From contig CANKZQ010000003.1 of assembly GCA_947488345.1 (NCBI GenBank), positions 451,832-515,831 on the forward strand: 64,000 nucleotides of DNA. The letters are read 5' to 3'. The DNA comes from an uncultured Flavobacteriaceae bacterium. GTDB taxonomy: Bacteria > Bacteroidota > Bacteroidia > Flavobacteriales > Flavobacteriaceae. Both the position numbers and the translations under genes were made by a program. This document shows positions 8,822-18,578 of this stretch, one piece after another. How positions within the stretch are numbered: the stretch's first letter is position 1; the number at the start of each line of letters is the position of its first letter. The notes beneath the pieces were generated by a model that was not told where the DNA came from, made no database searches, and was given only the letters and a program-made list of their open reading frames with translations.

Positions 8822-9496
8822 ATGAAGAAACTTTTTTTAATTTTAGTTGTTACACTAACTACCTCTATTGGTCATGCCCAATTGTTTGAAGGTGGTGTTT
8901 TTGTTGGAGGTAGTAATTATATTGGTGATATTGGTCCAACGACCTATATCAACCCCAATAGCCCGGCTGTTGGTTTTATTGGAAAATTTAACTACACACC
9001 AAGAATTACTTTTAGAGGTACCTTAATATACACACCCTTAAAAGCCAATAATCAAAAGGTGAATAGACCCATTAGTGCTCCGGGTACGTCTATTAGTTTC
9101 CAAAATAACCTCGTTGAAGGTGCAGTGGGTATTGAATTTAGTTTTTTCAAGTATAGTTTGTCTCAAACCGGATATACACATACGCCTTATATTATCGCTC
9201 AAGCCGGAATAAATTCTTATGCCTCTATTCAAGACGATGGAACAAGTGCTAGAAAATTTAATATTTCATTACCATTTGGACTTGGTTATAAGGCTAAATT
9301 AGCAGAAAACATCGGTATTGCTCTTGAAACGACTATCCATTATACTTTCAAAGATGATATCGACCTAAACAACCATAATATAGACATACCGCAACGCTCT
9401 TTTGGAAACCCCAATAGTAACGATTGGTATGTGTTTACAGGAATATCAGTAGTTTATGCTTTTGGCCGACCAGGATGCTACAAAGGATTCTTTTAA
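8822..9496 (+). CDS. DUF6089-like outer membrane beta-barrel protein
   Basis: A 224-residue exported protein with a signal peptide (about 1-19, ending GHAQ). Alternating aromatic/polar strands are typical of a small beta-barrel (GGVFVGGSNYIGDI, PRITFRGTLIYTP, WYVFTGISVVYAFG). The GGSNYIGD start is the usual opening of the DUF6089 proteins that sit beside uppS and bamA in Flavobacteriia. It ends 6 bp before uppS, so it is probably the first gene of the envelope operon. Confidence 0.8.
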   Translation: MKKLFLILVVTLTTSIGHAQLFEGGVFVGGSNYIGDIGPTTYINPNSPAVGFIGKFNYTPRITFRGTLIYTPLKANNQKVNRPISAPGTSISFQNNLVEGAVGIEFSFFKYSLSQTGYTHTPYIIAQAGINSYASIQDDGTSARKFNISLPFGLGYKAKLAENIGIALETTIHYTFKDDIDLNNHNIDIPQRSFGNPNSNDWYVFTGISVVYAFGRPGCYKGFF

Positions 9497-9502
9497 GAGA
9501 TC

Positions 9503-10267
9503 ATGGATATCAAATCAAAAATAAATACCGAGAATACCCCGAAACATGTGGCTGTCATTATGGATGGGAATGGGCGTTGGGCAAAAAAGAAAGGTATGGC
9601 TCGTGTTTTTGGTCATAAAAATGGTGTAAAGGCAGTACGAGAAACAATTGAAGCTGCCGCCGAGCTTAAGATTGAAGTATTAACGTTATATGCATTTTCT
9701 ACCGAAAATTGGAACAGACCTAAAAAAGAAATAGATGTATTGATGAGCTTATTGGTGAGCTCTCTCAAAGACGAACTTAAAAGACTTCAGGAAAACAACA
9801 TCAAATTAGAATGTATCGGCAATATTGACAATCTACCTAAAAAGGCACGCAAAGAACTTTTAGAAGTGGTTGAAAAAACAAAAAATAATACGCATCTCAC
9901 ATTAATTCTAGCATTGAGCTATGGATCAAGGGAAGAAATTGTTAATGCAATCAAAAAAATATCTAAAAAAGTTGTTAATAAAGAACTTTTGAATGAAGAA
10001 ATTGATGAAAAAATTATAAATAACCATTTATATACATTTACTTTGCCCGACGTTGATTTTTTGATACGTACAAGTGGTGAACAACGAATTAGCAACTTCC
10101 TTTTATGGCAAATTGCTTATGCCGAATTGTACTTTACAAATACTCTTTGGCCAGATTTTAGAAAAGAACATTTTTTCGAAGCAATATTAGATTATCAAAA
10201 CCGAGAAAGACGTTTCGGAAAAACAAGTGAACAATTACAAGACAGGAATGAACAAACTGAAAAATAA
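9503..10267 (+). CDS. uppS: Isoprenyl transferase (undecaprenyl diphosphate synthase)
   Basis: UppS makes the C55 lipid carrier for peptidoglycan and O-antigen. The 254-residue protein has the cis-prenyltransferase motifs: AVIMDGNGRWAKKKG (P-loop and catalytic Asp), YAFSTENWNRP, and LIRTSGEQRISNFLLWQ followed by YTELYFTNTLWPDF-type sequence. It overlaps the start of bamA by about 20 bp, which suggests coupling. Confidence 0.95.
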   Translation: MDIKSKINTENTPKHVAVIMDGNGRWAKKKGMARVFGHKNGVKAVRETIEAAAELKIEVLTLYAFSTENWNRPKKEIDVLMSLLVSSLKDELKRLQENNIKLECIGNIDNLPKKARKELLEVVEKTKNNTHLTLILALSYGSREEIVNAIKKISKKVVNKELLNEEIDEKIINNHLYTFTLPDVDFLIRTSGEQRISNFLLWQIAYAELYFTNTLWPDFRKEHFFEAILDYQNRERRFGKTSEQLQDRNEQTEK

Positions 10268-12869
10268 CCTACTATTTTTATGTTTTACTTTAGTATTATT
10301 TTCTGCTAAAGCCCAAGAAATAAACACACAAAACGACTCAATTACAAAGGCAACATCTACGGTTGCCCCTATAGATTCGATTGCTAAAATAGCTCAGGAT
10401 ACAGTACCGAAAAAGCCTCAACTATCAAAAGAGTTGTTCAACACAACTAAAACATATATACTTGGTGGAATTAATGTAAAAGGGAATCAACAGTTTAGTG
10501 ATCAATCTATTACTGTATTTTCTGAACTTACTGTTGGGCAACCCATTAAAATTCCTGGAGATAAACTAACATCAGCAATTAAAAAGTTATGGAATTCCAA
10601 ATTATTTAGTGATGTAGAAGTATATGCCACTCAAATTGATGGTGAGACTATTTACCTAGAATTTGCCGTAAAGGAGCTTTCTAAATTGAGCAGTGTTACC
10701 GTTAGAGGGGTTAAAAAAAATAAGGCTGATGAGTTGCAAAAAGAGACTGAATTTCAAAAGGGCGCGATGCTTACTGAAAATTTGTTGACAACAACCAAAA
10801 ATTACATTGCGAAAAAATACATCGATAAAGGTTTCTTAAAGGCGAACGTTAAGATCGACACCAAAATAGATACCACAGATAATAATACAGAAAAAGCCTT
10901 AGTAACAATTGACAAAGGTGAAAAGATTAAGATAAAAAACTTACGATTTACAGGTAATAAAGCCTTTAAAACAAAGCGTTTAAAAAAGTATCTAAAAAAG
11001 ACAAAACAGAAAAATCCATTTCATATTTTTAAGCCTTCAAAATATATAGAAGAGAAGTATACTGCGGATTTAGAAAATCTGATTGAAAAATATCGAGAAA
11101 AGGGGTATCGTGATGCTCAAATTATCAAAGATTCAATATCTTGGAATGATGACAACACCATCAATTTAGATATCACGGTAAATGAAGGTAATAGATACTA
11201 TTTCGGAGATATTCGTTTCTTAGGTAATACCGTCTATACCGATGAACAATTAAAAGCATTCTTATTACTTGAGAAAGGTGACATTTACGATAGTAAATTG
11301 TTGAATGAGCAAGTAAAAGGTGATGGCACTCCCGATTCTCAAGACATTACAAATACATATCTTAATAACGGATACCTATTTAGTAGAGTAATTCCTGTAG
11401 AAACAAGTGTCGAGAATGATACAATTGACATAGAGATCAGAATTCAGGAAGATGAGCCTGCAACCATACGTAAAGTTTCTTTATCTGGAAATGTAATCAC
11501 AAATGATCATGTTTTAATTAGAGAAATAAGAACAAGACCTGGACAACTTTTTAGTCGACAAAATATTATACGTACAATTCGTGAAGTAGGTCAACTACCG
11601 TATATTGATCCAGAAAACATCGTTCCAGATGTTCAACCTAATTATGGTGATAAAACAGTAGATATTGAATATGCTGTTGCCGAAAAAGGGGCGAGTCAAA
11701 TCGAATTACAAGGTGGTTTTGGTGGTGGTGCTTTCGTTGGAACGTTAGGATTATCATTTAGTAACTTTTCCGTAAAGAATATATTTAATGGTAAAGAATA
11801 CAGGCCGGTACCACGAGGAGATGGACAAACAGTTTCTCTACGTGCACAAGCGAGTCGCTTTTCTAGTGTATATAGCCTTTCGTTTACAGAACCATGGTTA
11901 GGTGGTAAAAGACCTAGATCTTTATCATTCTCTTTATACAGTTCTAGCCAATTTAATTTTAATCCGCGAACAAGAAGAGTAGACAGAAATCAGCGTTTAA
12001 ATATTCTAGGTGCCACGCTAGGAGTTAGTCAGCGTTTAAAATGGCCTGATGATTATTTTACACTCTCTACAGTGTTGAGTTATCAGAGATATCAATTAAA
12101 TAACTTTTTCTTGGGTCGTATTTTCCCTTCAAGTAATGGCGTTTCGAATAACTTGAATTTTGCCGTAAACTTTGGTAGAAATTCGGCGGGACCAAACCCA
12201 ATATTTCCTACAACGGGATCTACCTTTAATATAGGAGGAAAATTCACTCCACCTTATGCAGCGTTAAGCGGAAAAGATTTTTCTAATGCATCGAATGAAG
12301 AGAGATTAGAATTACTAGAATTCTATAAATTTAATTTTTCAGGAAAATGGTATAGTACGATCGCAGGAAAACCAGGTAATCAATTAGTACTATTGTCAAG
12401 TGCTGAATTCGGATTCCTAGGGGATTATAATTCAGGGAAAGGACTTTCTCCATTTGAACGTTTCTTCTTAGGAGGAGATGGTCTAAATCAAGGACAATTT
12501 GATGGTAGACAAACTATTGGGCTTAGAGGGTATGAAAATTCCAGTTTATCTGTTGACCCGACTACAGGGCAATCGGCTGGTAGTGCTGTCTACAATAAGG
12601 TTTCTTTAGAACTACGATATCCACTAACATTGAAACCATCTGCTTCAATTTATGTTTTAGGTTTCTTAGAGGCCGGTAATACCGCCGATAATTTTAAAAA
12701 CTTTGATCCGTTTAAACTGAAGAGGTCTGCAGGTGTGGGCGTTCGAATCTTTATGCCTGCCTTCGGATTGCTTGGTATTGATTATGGATATGGCTTTGAT
12801 GACACCCCTGGTGTACCTGGAGTTGTTTCTGGTTGGCAGCCTCATTTCATAATCGGTCAACAATTCTAA
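10248..12869 (+). CDS. bamA: Outer membrane protein assembly factor BamA
   Basis: BamA inserts beta-barrel proteins into the outer membrane. I start at ATG 10248 (MNKLKNNLLFLC...), giving a signal peptide ending AKAQ. About 873 residues hold a run of POTRA domains (about 55-430; YILGGINVKGNQ, KIKNLRFTGNKAF, YYFGDIRFLGN, TIRKVSLSGN). A C-terminal Omp85 barrel (about 480-873) follows, containing the conserved GxRGY-type element (TIGLRGYENSS) and ending in an aromatic residue (GQQF). Its order with uppS and two OmpH/Skp chaperone genes is the classic envelope-assembly cluster. Confidence 0.95.
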   Translation: MNKLKNNLLFLCFTLVLFSAKAQEINTQNDSITKATSTVAPIDSIAKIAQDTVPKKPQLSKELFNTTKTYILGGINVKGNQQFSDQSITVFSELTVGQPIKIPGDKLTSAIKKLWNSKLFSDVEVYATQIDGETIYLEFAVKELSKLSSVTVRGVKKNKADELQKETEFQKGAMLTENLLTTTKNYIAKKYIDKGFLKANVKIDTKIDTTDNNTEKALVTIDKGEKIKIKNLRFTGNKAFKTKRLKKYLKKTKQKNPFHIFKPSKYIEEKYTADLENLIEKYREKGYRDAQIIKDSISWNDDNTINLDITVNEGNRYYFGDIRFLGNTVYTDEQLKAFLLLEKGDIYDSKLLNEQVKGDGTPDSQDITNTYLNNGYLFSRVIPVETSVENDTIDIEIRIQEDEPATIRKVSLSGNVITNDHVLIREIRTRPGQLFSRQNIIRTIREVGQLPYIDPENIVPDVQPNYGDKTVDIEYAVAEKGASQIELQGGFGGGAFVGTLGLSFSNFSVKNIFNGKEYRPVPRGDGQTVSLRAQASRFSSVYSLSFTEPWLGGKRPRSLSFSLYSSSQFNFNPRTRRVDRNQRLNILGATLGVSQRLKWPDDYFTLSTVLSYQRYQLNNFFLGRIFPSSNGVSNNLNFAVNFGRNSAGPNPIFPTTGSTFNIGGKFTPPYAALSGKDFSNASNEERLELLEFYKFNFSGKWYSTIAGKPGNQLVLLSSAEFGFLGDYNSGKGLSPFERFFLGGDGLNQGQFDGRQTIGLRGYENSSLSVDPTTGQSAGSAVYNKVSLELRYPLTLKPSASIYVLGFLEAGNTADNFKNFDPFKLKRSAGVGVRIFMPAFGLLGIDYGYGFDDTPGVPGVVSGWQPHFIIGQQF

Positions 12870-12878
12870 AAAATCAGT

Positions 12879-12886
12879 ACATTTGC
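12879..12886 (+). promoter_or_regulatory. Possible internal -7 box (TACATTTG) before ompH
   Basis: TACATTTG fits TAnnTTTG and lies about 45 bp before the ATG at 12931, just after the bamA stop. It may allow the two ompH genes to be transcribed independently of bamA. Confidence 0.4.
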
Positions 12887-12930
12887 AAACACTCAGAACT
12901 TTGGCACGGTTTTTTCTAAATACACAATGT

Positions 12931-13797
12931 ATGTTGACACGTAAGGTACTCTTTATAATCACTATACTGATAAGCACGGTAACATTGGCACAAAAGCCAC
13001 AAAAAGTTGCTTACATAGATATGGAATATATTTTAGAGAATGTACCTGAATATACCGAAGCCCAAGAAAGATTAAAGGCACGAGTTATTACATGGCAACA
13101 ACGGCTAGATGCTTTGAAACGAGAGATTGAGATCATGAAAGTAGATTTGAGCAATGAGAAAGCCTTACTGACGGATGAGCTCAATGATGAAAGAGAAGAG
13201 GATATTCAAATAAAAGAACTCGACCTAAAGAATTTACAAGCGGGTTATTTTGGACCAACTGGTGATTTATACATGTTGCGAAAACAATTGGTAAAACCAG
13301 TTCAAGATCAAATATATAACGCGATTCAAGAAATAGCGGTACAGAAAAAATACGATATGGTATTCGATAAATCAAGTGATTTAATCATGCTATATTCGAA
13401 CAAAAAATATGATCTCAGTGAGCAAGTGTTGAATAAGATCGTAAAGGGAAGAAAGTTAAAGGCTATTGAAGATAAGAAAGTAGAAAAAAGTGAAGCCGCC
13501 ATTGAAAAAGAAGCAAAGGCGAAAGCACGAGCCGAGGAAAAGACAACAAAAAATCAGGCCCTAAAAGAAAGAGCTAAAGCAAAAGAGGAAGCAGCGGCTA
13601 AGAAAAGAGCAGAGTTCAAAAAAGCCCAAGAAGAGGCCAGAGCGAAGAAAAAAGCCGAAGTGAAAAAGGCAAATGAAGAAAAAAGAAAAAAACGTCTTGC
13701 GGAAATAGAACGTCGCAAAAAAGAAAGAGAGGCCAGAATCAAAGCGATTGAAAAGGCCAAAAAAGTAAAAGATTCAATTAAAAACAACAAAAATTAA
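12931..13797 (+). CDS. OmpH/Skp-family periplasmic chaperone with long charged C-terminal extension
   Basis: Skp-type proteins hold unfolded outer-membrane proteins in the periplasm. The ATG at 12931 (MLTRKVLFI...) gives a signal peptide ending TLAQ; the track start is 16 codons too far out. Residues about 20-170 are the OmpH core (KVAYIDMEYILENVPEY...). The last 110 or so residues are almost pure Lys/Glu/Ala/Arg, a long charged helix not present in the second copy. The gene follows bamA and precedes a shorter paralogue. Confidence 0.88.
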   Translation: MLTRKVLFIITILISTVTLAQKPQKVAYIDMEYILENVPEYTEAQERLKARVITWQQRLDALKREIEIMKVDLSNEKALLTDELNDEREEDIQIKELDLKNLQAGYFGPTGDLYMLRKQLVKPVQDQIYNAIQEIAVQKKYDMVFDKSSDLIMLYSNKKYDLSEQVLNKIVKGRKLKAIEDKKVEKSEAAIEKEAKAKARAEEKTTKNQALKERAKAKEEAAAKKRAEFKKAQEEARAKKKAEVKKANEEKRKKRLAEIERRKKEREARIKAIEKAKKVKDSIKNNKN

Positions 13798-13820
13798 ATT
13801 AATATTAATACTTAAAACAA

Positions 13821-14333
13821 ATGAAATTATTTAAAAAACTACTAGTAGCAGGTGTACTATTTTTGGGAGTTATGACGACGGCAAATGCACAGTCAAAAGT
13901 AGCACATATAAATTCGCAGGAATTGGTTGCGGCAATGCCTGAAACCAAGCAAATGCAAGAAGAGTTAAAGAAGGTTGCGCAAGCATACGATACCGAATAT
14001 AAATCGCAAACAAGCTCTTTACAAGCAAAATTACAAAAGTATGATGCTGAAGCTCCAACACAAACAGATGCTGAAAATCAAAAACGTCAGGTTGAAGTTG
14101 GTGAATTGCAAAAAAAATTACAAGTGTATGCTCAAGAAGCTCAACAGCAACTAGAAAAAAGAAGAATTGATCTTTATAAGCCTATTAGCGAAAAAGCGCA
14201 AAAAGCGATTAAAGATATTGCTGCAGCAAAAGGGATTCAATATGTAATGGACTCATCTCCTGGATCAGGGTTGATTGTTTTTACTGGTGAAGATTTGATG
14301 CCAGCTGTCAAAGCAAAATTGGGAATAAAATAA
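13821..14333 (+). CDS. OmpH/Skp-family periplasmic chaperone
   Basis: The 170-residue protein has a signal peptide (about 1-23, ending ANAQ) followed by the OmpH pattern SKVAHINSQELVAAMPE. A helical coiled-coil middle rich in Gln/Lys/Glu and a conserved C-terminal IQYVMDSSPGSGLIVFTGEDLM complete it. Family length is normal. It is the second of two tandem skp-like genes and ends the bamA cluster at a terminator. Confidence 0.9.
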   Translation: MKLFKKLLVAGVLFLGVMTTANAQSKVAHINSQELVAAMPETKQMQEELKKVAQAYDTEYKSQTSSLQAKLQKYDAEAPTQTDAENQKRQVEVGELQKKLQVYAQEAQQQLEKRRIDLYKPISEKAQKAIKDIAAAKGIQYVMDSSPGSGLIVFTGEDLMPAVKAKLGIK

Positions 14334-14352
14334 AAGCCCATAATTAAATTAT

Positions 14353-14396
14353 AAAAATCCCATCTTGCTATCTATAGATATCAAGGTGGGATTTTC
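14353..14396 (+). terminator. Terminator after the ompH pair
   Basis: AAAATCCCA...CTTG pairs with CAAG..TGGGATTTT around a smaller TATCTATAGATA hairpin. It lies 20 bp after the ompH stop and just before the murI leader. A TATTTTTG box (14397-14404) follows at once and may start murI transcription. Confidence 0.7.
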
Positions 14397-14411
14397 TATT
14401 TTTGTATTCTT

Positions 14412-15200
14412 ATGAATAAGCAAGCGATTGGTGTTTTTGATTCTGGCGTAGGTGGTCTTTCCATTTGGAAAGAGATAACTGCCAGTTTACCTTATGAAGA
14501 TACGATCTACCTTGCCGATAGTAAAAATGCACCTTACGGGCAAAAATCAACCGAAAAGATTCTTGAATTTAGTGTTAAAAATACGGAATTCCTTATCGGA
14601 AGAGGATGTAAGATTGTAGTTGTCGCCTGTAATACAGCAACAACCAATGCTATTTCCTTTCTACGTTCAACTTATGACATTCCGTTTATTGGCATAGAGC
14701 CAGCGATTAAGCCAGCAGCTTTACAAACAAAAACCAATGCCATCGGTATTTTAGCAACAAAAGGAACCTTATCAAGTGAACTTTTTCATACCACTTCTCA
14801 AAAATTTACAGAGGGTGTTACAGTAGTCGAGCAAGTTGGAGAAGGTATTGTTCCATTAATTGAGGCCGGTAAAATTGACACACAAGAGATGGCTGACCTA
14901 TTAAAAAAGTACCTCAACCCTATGCTAGATGCGAATATTGATCATCTAGTTTTAGGATGTAGCCACTACCCTTTTCTAATTCCGACTATCAAAAAAATTA
15001 TCGGCACCACTATTACGATTATAGATTCTGGCGAAGCCGTTGCGAAACAAACAAAAGCTATTTTAGAGCGGTCGAATCTATTAAATACCCAACGCGCAGC
15101 ACCTCATCATCAATTATACAGTAATACTGATACATCTACGCTAAAGTTGATGCTCAAAAATTCTAAAGAACAATATTCAATTGAGGAATTAGATTTTTAA
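14412..15200 (+). CDS. murI: Glutamate racemase
   Basis: MurI supplies D-glutamate for peptidoglycan. The 262-residue protein contains the two catalytic-cysteine motifs, VVACNTATTNAI and VLGCSHYPFL, plus the N-terminal FDSGVGGLSIWKEI. It closes the envelope block and converges on the NifJ-like gene: the last 4 bp overlap on opposite strands. Confidence 0.95.
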   Translation: MNKQAIGVFDSGVGGLSIWKEITASLPYEDTIYLADSKNAPYGQKSTEKILEFSVKNTEFLIGRGCKIVVVACNTATTNAISFLRSTYDIPFIGIEPAIKPAALQTKTNAIGILATKGTLSSELFHTTSQKFTEGVTVVEQVGEGIVPLIEAGKIDTQEMADLLKKYLNPMLDANIDHLVLGCSHYPFLIPTIKKIIGTTITIIDSGEAVAKQTKAILERSNLLNTQRAAPHHQLYSNTDTSTLKLMLKNSKEQYSIEELDF

Positions 15201-18200
15201 ACATTTACTTTCTGTTGTTCTGAAGATAAGGAAACAAAACGTTTATACTTTCTATCGACTTTAGACTGAATTTGCTGCATTAACAACTTCAAACTTTTAG
15301 GATCATTTTCAAACAACTTATGAAAGCGACTTTCTAACCTTAAATATTGTTCTATCGGAATGGTAGGTGATTTTGAATCTAGTTGTAATGCATTTAAACC
15401 CTGTTTTATTCGTCTAGGATCATTTCTAAATAACAGCCATTGACCAGAGGCAACGGCTGCCTTATGATATCTACCTGGTTTGGTCATATCAATACCGTGT
15501 GAGCTACTATGACAATAGGCTATAATGATGGAAGGTCCATTAAAACTTTCTGCTTCGTTAAAGGCCTTCAAGGTTTGCTCTTGATCGGCTCCAATCGCCA
15601 CCGAAGCAACATATACATGATCGTAGTTCATCGCCGTTAAACCTAAATCTTTTTTCTGCTTCACTTTCCCATTAAAGGCGAATTTTGCCTCTGCTCCGTA
15701 CGGTGTTGCCTTCGACAATTGACCACCAGTATTGTCATATACTTCATTATCCAAAACCAATATATTTATATTCTTATTGGAAGCCAAGACATGATCTAAA
15801 CCGCCATATCCAATATCATAAGCCCAACCATCTCCTCCTACAATCCAAACGGATTTATTCGATTCGTTATTACTATTTCCATCATGACTTTCTTGTTGAT
15901 CTAAACCCAGTCTAAAACCTAATCCGAACTCTGCATTATCTTCAAATAAAGAGTTGGCCCAAGCGGGCCCTTGCCCTTTCGCATTTGTCGACCATGGAGT
16001 CGTAGGCAGTGAACCTCCGAAAATCGAACTTGTACCTGTTGCATTTGCCACTAAAAGTCGCTCTCCAAAAAGTTGCGAAAGCAATTTTAGATATGGTGCT
16101 TCTCCGCTCCCTTTCATACTTGTAGCATATTTAAACAAAGGTTCTTGTAGTTGTTGCTGACTCACTTTAGTTACATCTATTTTCATTCTATCATATTCTG
16201 GAATTAAATCAAAATGTTTCCAGTTCTCTCGTTCATAAGCTAAGTAGTATTTGCGGTCTTTTATTTGTAACGCATCTTTAATCTGGCATGCATCTAGGCA
16301 ATTCTTACAGTTATTACACTGATCAGAATTTATTTGAACGGTGAAATTTAACAAGTCAACATCTTCTTCTATTACTTGTATAGACTTAAAGCCTTTCGGT
16401 GCTTGATTTAAATACATATCATCGTACATTTTAATTCTCAATGCTCCTTGCGGGCAAGCCATACTACAAGCTCCACATTGAGTACATGCCTCAGGGTTCC
16501 AAATGGGCAATCCTACTGCCTCGATACTCTTATTAAAAATCGAGGTGTTACTAGGGTAAGTTCCATCAACTGGGAGTTCACTAACCTTAACATCATCACC
16601 TCTGCCATGCATCAACTTGACTAATAAACTGTTTGAAGCTTCACCGTTCACTTTTGTAGTATCTGTTAGAACCGATGTATCTACTTCGTGTATGAACTCA
16701 CCCAAATTCGATAGGTACCCGGGAAGTGGAAAATCATTCTTTAAATACAAAAAACAGGCATGCAGAGGAGCCACTTTTCGATCATTGATTATATATAATT
16801 TGCTCAACGCTCGAAAATCCGCTATAAACAATAAAACGTTCTTTGAGCGAATTAACTTTTGTTTTTCTAATGAAATCGATTGCCAAAACTCTAGTGGATT
16901 TTTGTCAGAATTTATCAATAAGATCGCTTTAGGTTTAAGCTGTTGAATCGCCATATCATACTGTATAAAATCGACATTTTCATACCCGACAAAATCGGCA
17001 TGATCAATCAAGTATGGTGCCTTAATTGAGGCTGTATCGAGTCTTAGATAGGAGACACTCTTTGTATTTGATTTTTTATAATAGCATTGTGTATAACCTT
17101 GGACGAATTTCGTGTTTCCTATATTTTCCAATAAGTTGCTAAAACTTTCAATATTGAATTTAGTACTCTCGTTATAAAATATAGCTTGAAATGATTCATT
17201 TTTAATTCTAAAATCTTTATCAAAAGGTAAACTAAGATGTGTTACATCATCGGTAACGCCAACCGTAAAGTTATTTTTTGGTTGTTCTCGTTTCAGATTG
17301 TTAAAAATTGAATTTACCATAGCTGGAGTAAACTCCTTTGACGAGAGGCCATACCTTCCTCCAATAATATTTGGCAAGTATTTGATTTTTCCATTTTGAA
17401 ATGCAGATAGTAACCCCTGCACAACTTCTAAATACAAAGGTTCTCCGGCAGAACCGGGTTCTTTTGTTCTATCCATAACAGCAATAGAACGCACCGTTTT
17501 CGGTAATGCTGATACTAAGTGCTCAAGGCTAAATGGTCTAAACAATCTTACTTTGATAAGCCCATATTTATTTCCTCTTTGGTTAAGATACTTAATTGTA
17601 CTTTCTATGGTTTCTGTCGAGGAAGCCATAGAAATAATAACTTCTTCGGCCTGTGCATGACCTATATATTCAAACAAATGATAGTGTCTTCCCGTAATAT
17701 TTGCAAAGTCATTCATTTTCTCTTGAACGATAGTCGGACATATGTCATAGTATGAATTTTGTGCCTCCCTACTTTGAAAAAAAACATCAGGTCCTTGTGT
17801 GGTTCCGCGTAGAACTGGGCGGTTAGGATCTAATGCCCTACTTCTATGTTGTCTAATTACCTTTGGTTCTAACAATTTTGTAATCTGAGCATCATCAATG
17901 GGAATTATTGAATTCATCTCATGAGAAGTTCTAAATCCGTCGAAAAAATGAACAAAAGGAATTCTTGCTTTTAAAGTTGCCAACTGAGCAATTAAAGCAA
18001 AATCTTGTGCTTCTTGTACCGATGCACTTCCTAAAAATGCATAACCTGTTTGGCGCGCAGCCATAATATCACTATGATCACCAAAAATAGATAAGGCATG
18101 TGTAGCTATGCTTCTCGTTGCAACATGAATTACATTTGGCGTTAATTCTCCTGCAATCTTAAACATATTTGGAATCATGAGTAACAATCCTTGAGAAGCT

Positions 18201-18457
18201 GTAAATGTAGATGATAAAGATCCAACTTGTAGTGCTCCATGCATGGCGCCAGCTACGCCAGCCTCGCTTTGCATTTCGAATGTTCTTGGCACATTGCCAA
18301 AAATATTTTCTCTTTTTTTGGCCGACCATTCTTCGACCAATGCAGACATTTCTGAAGTTGGTGTACAAGGATATATCGGAAAAACTTCGTTGGTTTTATA
18401 GGCAATATTGGCAACAGCCTCATACCCCGTTGTAATATGTAAATTGCTTTTTTTCAT
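15197..18457 (-). CDS. NifJ-like pyruvate/2-oxoacid:ferredoxin oxidoreductase lacking proximal-cluster cysteines
   Basis: PFOR-type enzymes decarboxylate 2-oxoacids on TPP and pass electrons through three [4Fe-4S] clusters. The domain order fits: a domain I start TTGYEAVANIAY, and two ferredoxin-type clusters (CTQCGACSMACP and CNNCKNCLDAC, about 660-725). A TPP-binding region GGDGWAYDIGYGG and TGGQLSKATP follows. The positions that bind the TPP-proximal cluster in classical PFOR are replaced: CxxCGE reads MKGSGE (about 783), ATGCSS reads ATGTSS (about 805), and the late SPCIxHG reads CHSSSHG (about 984). The protein (about 1,086 residues) is also shorter than the usual 1,170-1,200. I start at ATG 18457. 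Whether it still oxidises a 2-oxoacid is open. Confidence 0.82.
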   Translation of the reverse strand: MKKSNLHITTGYEAVANIAYKTNEVFPIYPCTPTSEMSALVEEWSAKKRENIFGNVPRTFEMQSEAGVAGAMHGALQVGSLSSTFTASQGLLLMIPNMFKIAGELTPNVIHVATRSIATHALSIFGDHSDIMAARQTGYAFLGSASVQEAQDFALIAQLATLKARIPFVHFFDGFRTSHEMNSIIPIDDAQITKLLEPKVIRQHRSRALDPNRPVLRGTTQGPDVFFQSREAQNSYYDICPTIVQEKMNDFANITGRHYHLFEYIGHAQAEEVIISMASSTETIESTIKYLNQRGNKYGLIKVRLFRPFSLEHLVSALPKTVRSIAVMDRTKEPGSAGEPLYLEVVQGLLSAFQNGKIKYLPNIIGGRYGLSSKEFTPAMVNSIFNNLKREQPKNNFTVGVTDDVTHLSLPFDKDFRIKNESFQAIFYNESTKFNIESFSNLLENIGNTKFVQGYTQCYYKKSNTKSVSYLRLDTASIKAPYLIDHADFVGYENVDFIQYDMAIQQLKPKAILLINSDKNPLEFWQSISLEKQKLIRSKNVLLFIADFRALSKLYIINDRKVAPLHACFLYLKNDFPLPGYLSNLGEFIHEVDTSVLTDTTKVNGEASNSLLVKLMHGRGDDVKVSELPVDGTYPSNTSIFNKSIEAVGLPIWNPEACTQCGACSMACPQGALRIKMYDDMYLNQAPKGFKSIQVIEEDVDLLNFTVQINSDQCNNCKNCLDACQIKDALQIKDRKYYLAYERENWKHFDLIPEYDRMKIDVTKVSQQQLQEPLFKYATSMKGSGEAPYLKLLSQLFGERLLVANATGTSSIFGGSLPTTPWSTNAKGQGPAWANSLFEDNAEFGLGFRLGLDQQESHDGNSNNESNKSVWIVGGDGWAYDIGYGGLDHVLASNKNINILVLDNEVYDNTGGQLSKATPYGAEAKFAFNGKVKQKKDLGLTAMNYDHVYVASVAIGADQEQTLKAFNEAESFNGPSIIIAYCHSSSHGIDMTKPGRYHKAAVASGQWLLFRNDPRRIKQGLNALQLDSKSPTIPIEQYLRLESRFHKLFENDPKSLKLLMQQIQSKVDRKYKRFVSLSSEQQKVNV

Positions 18458-18522
18458 TATTGTTTTAGCCTTTGTCAAGAGTAGAAAGTGAAGCGATATC
18501 TTATCATTTTAATGAATAGCGA

Positions 18523-18561
18523 AATAAAAAAAGACCGCTCGAAAAGGGAGAACGAGCGGTC
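18523..18561 (-). terminator. Terminator downstream of osmC
   Basis: GACCGCTCG and CGAGCGGTC form a perfect 9-bp GC-rich stem with an 11-nt loop. On the minus strand it is followed by a run of T. It separates osmC from the NifJ-like gene. Confidence 0.85.
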
Positions 18562-18578
18562 AATTTCTCTCAATTTAC

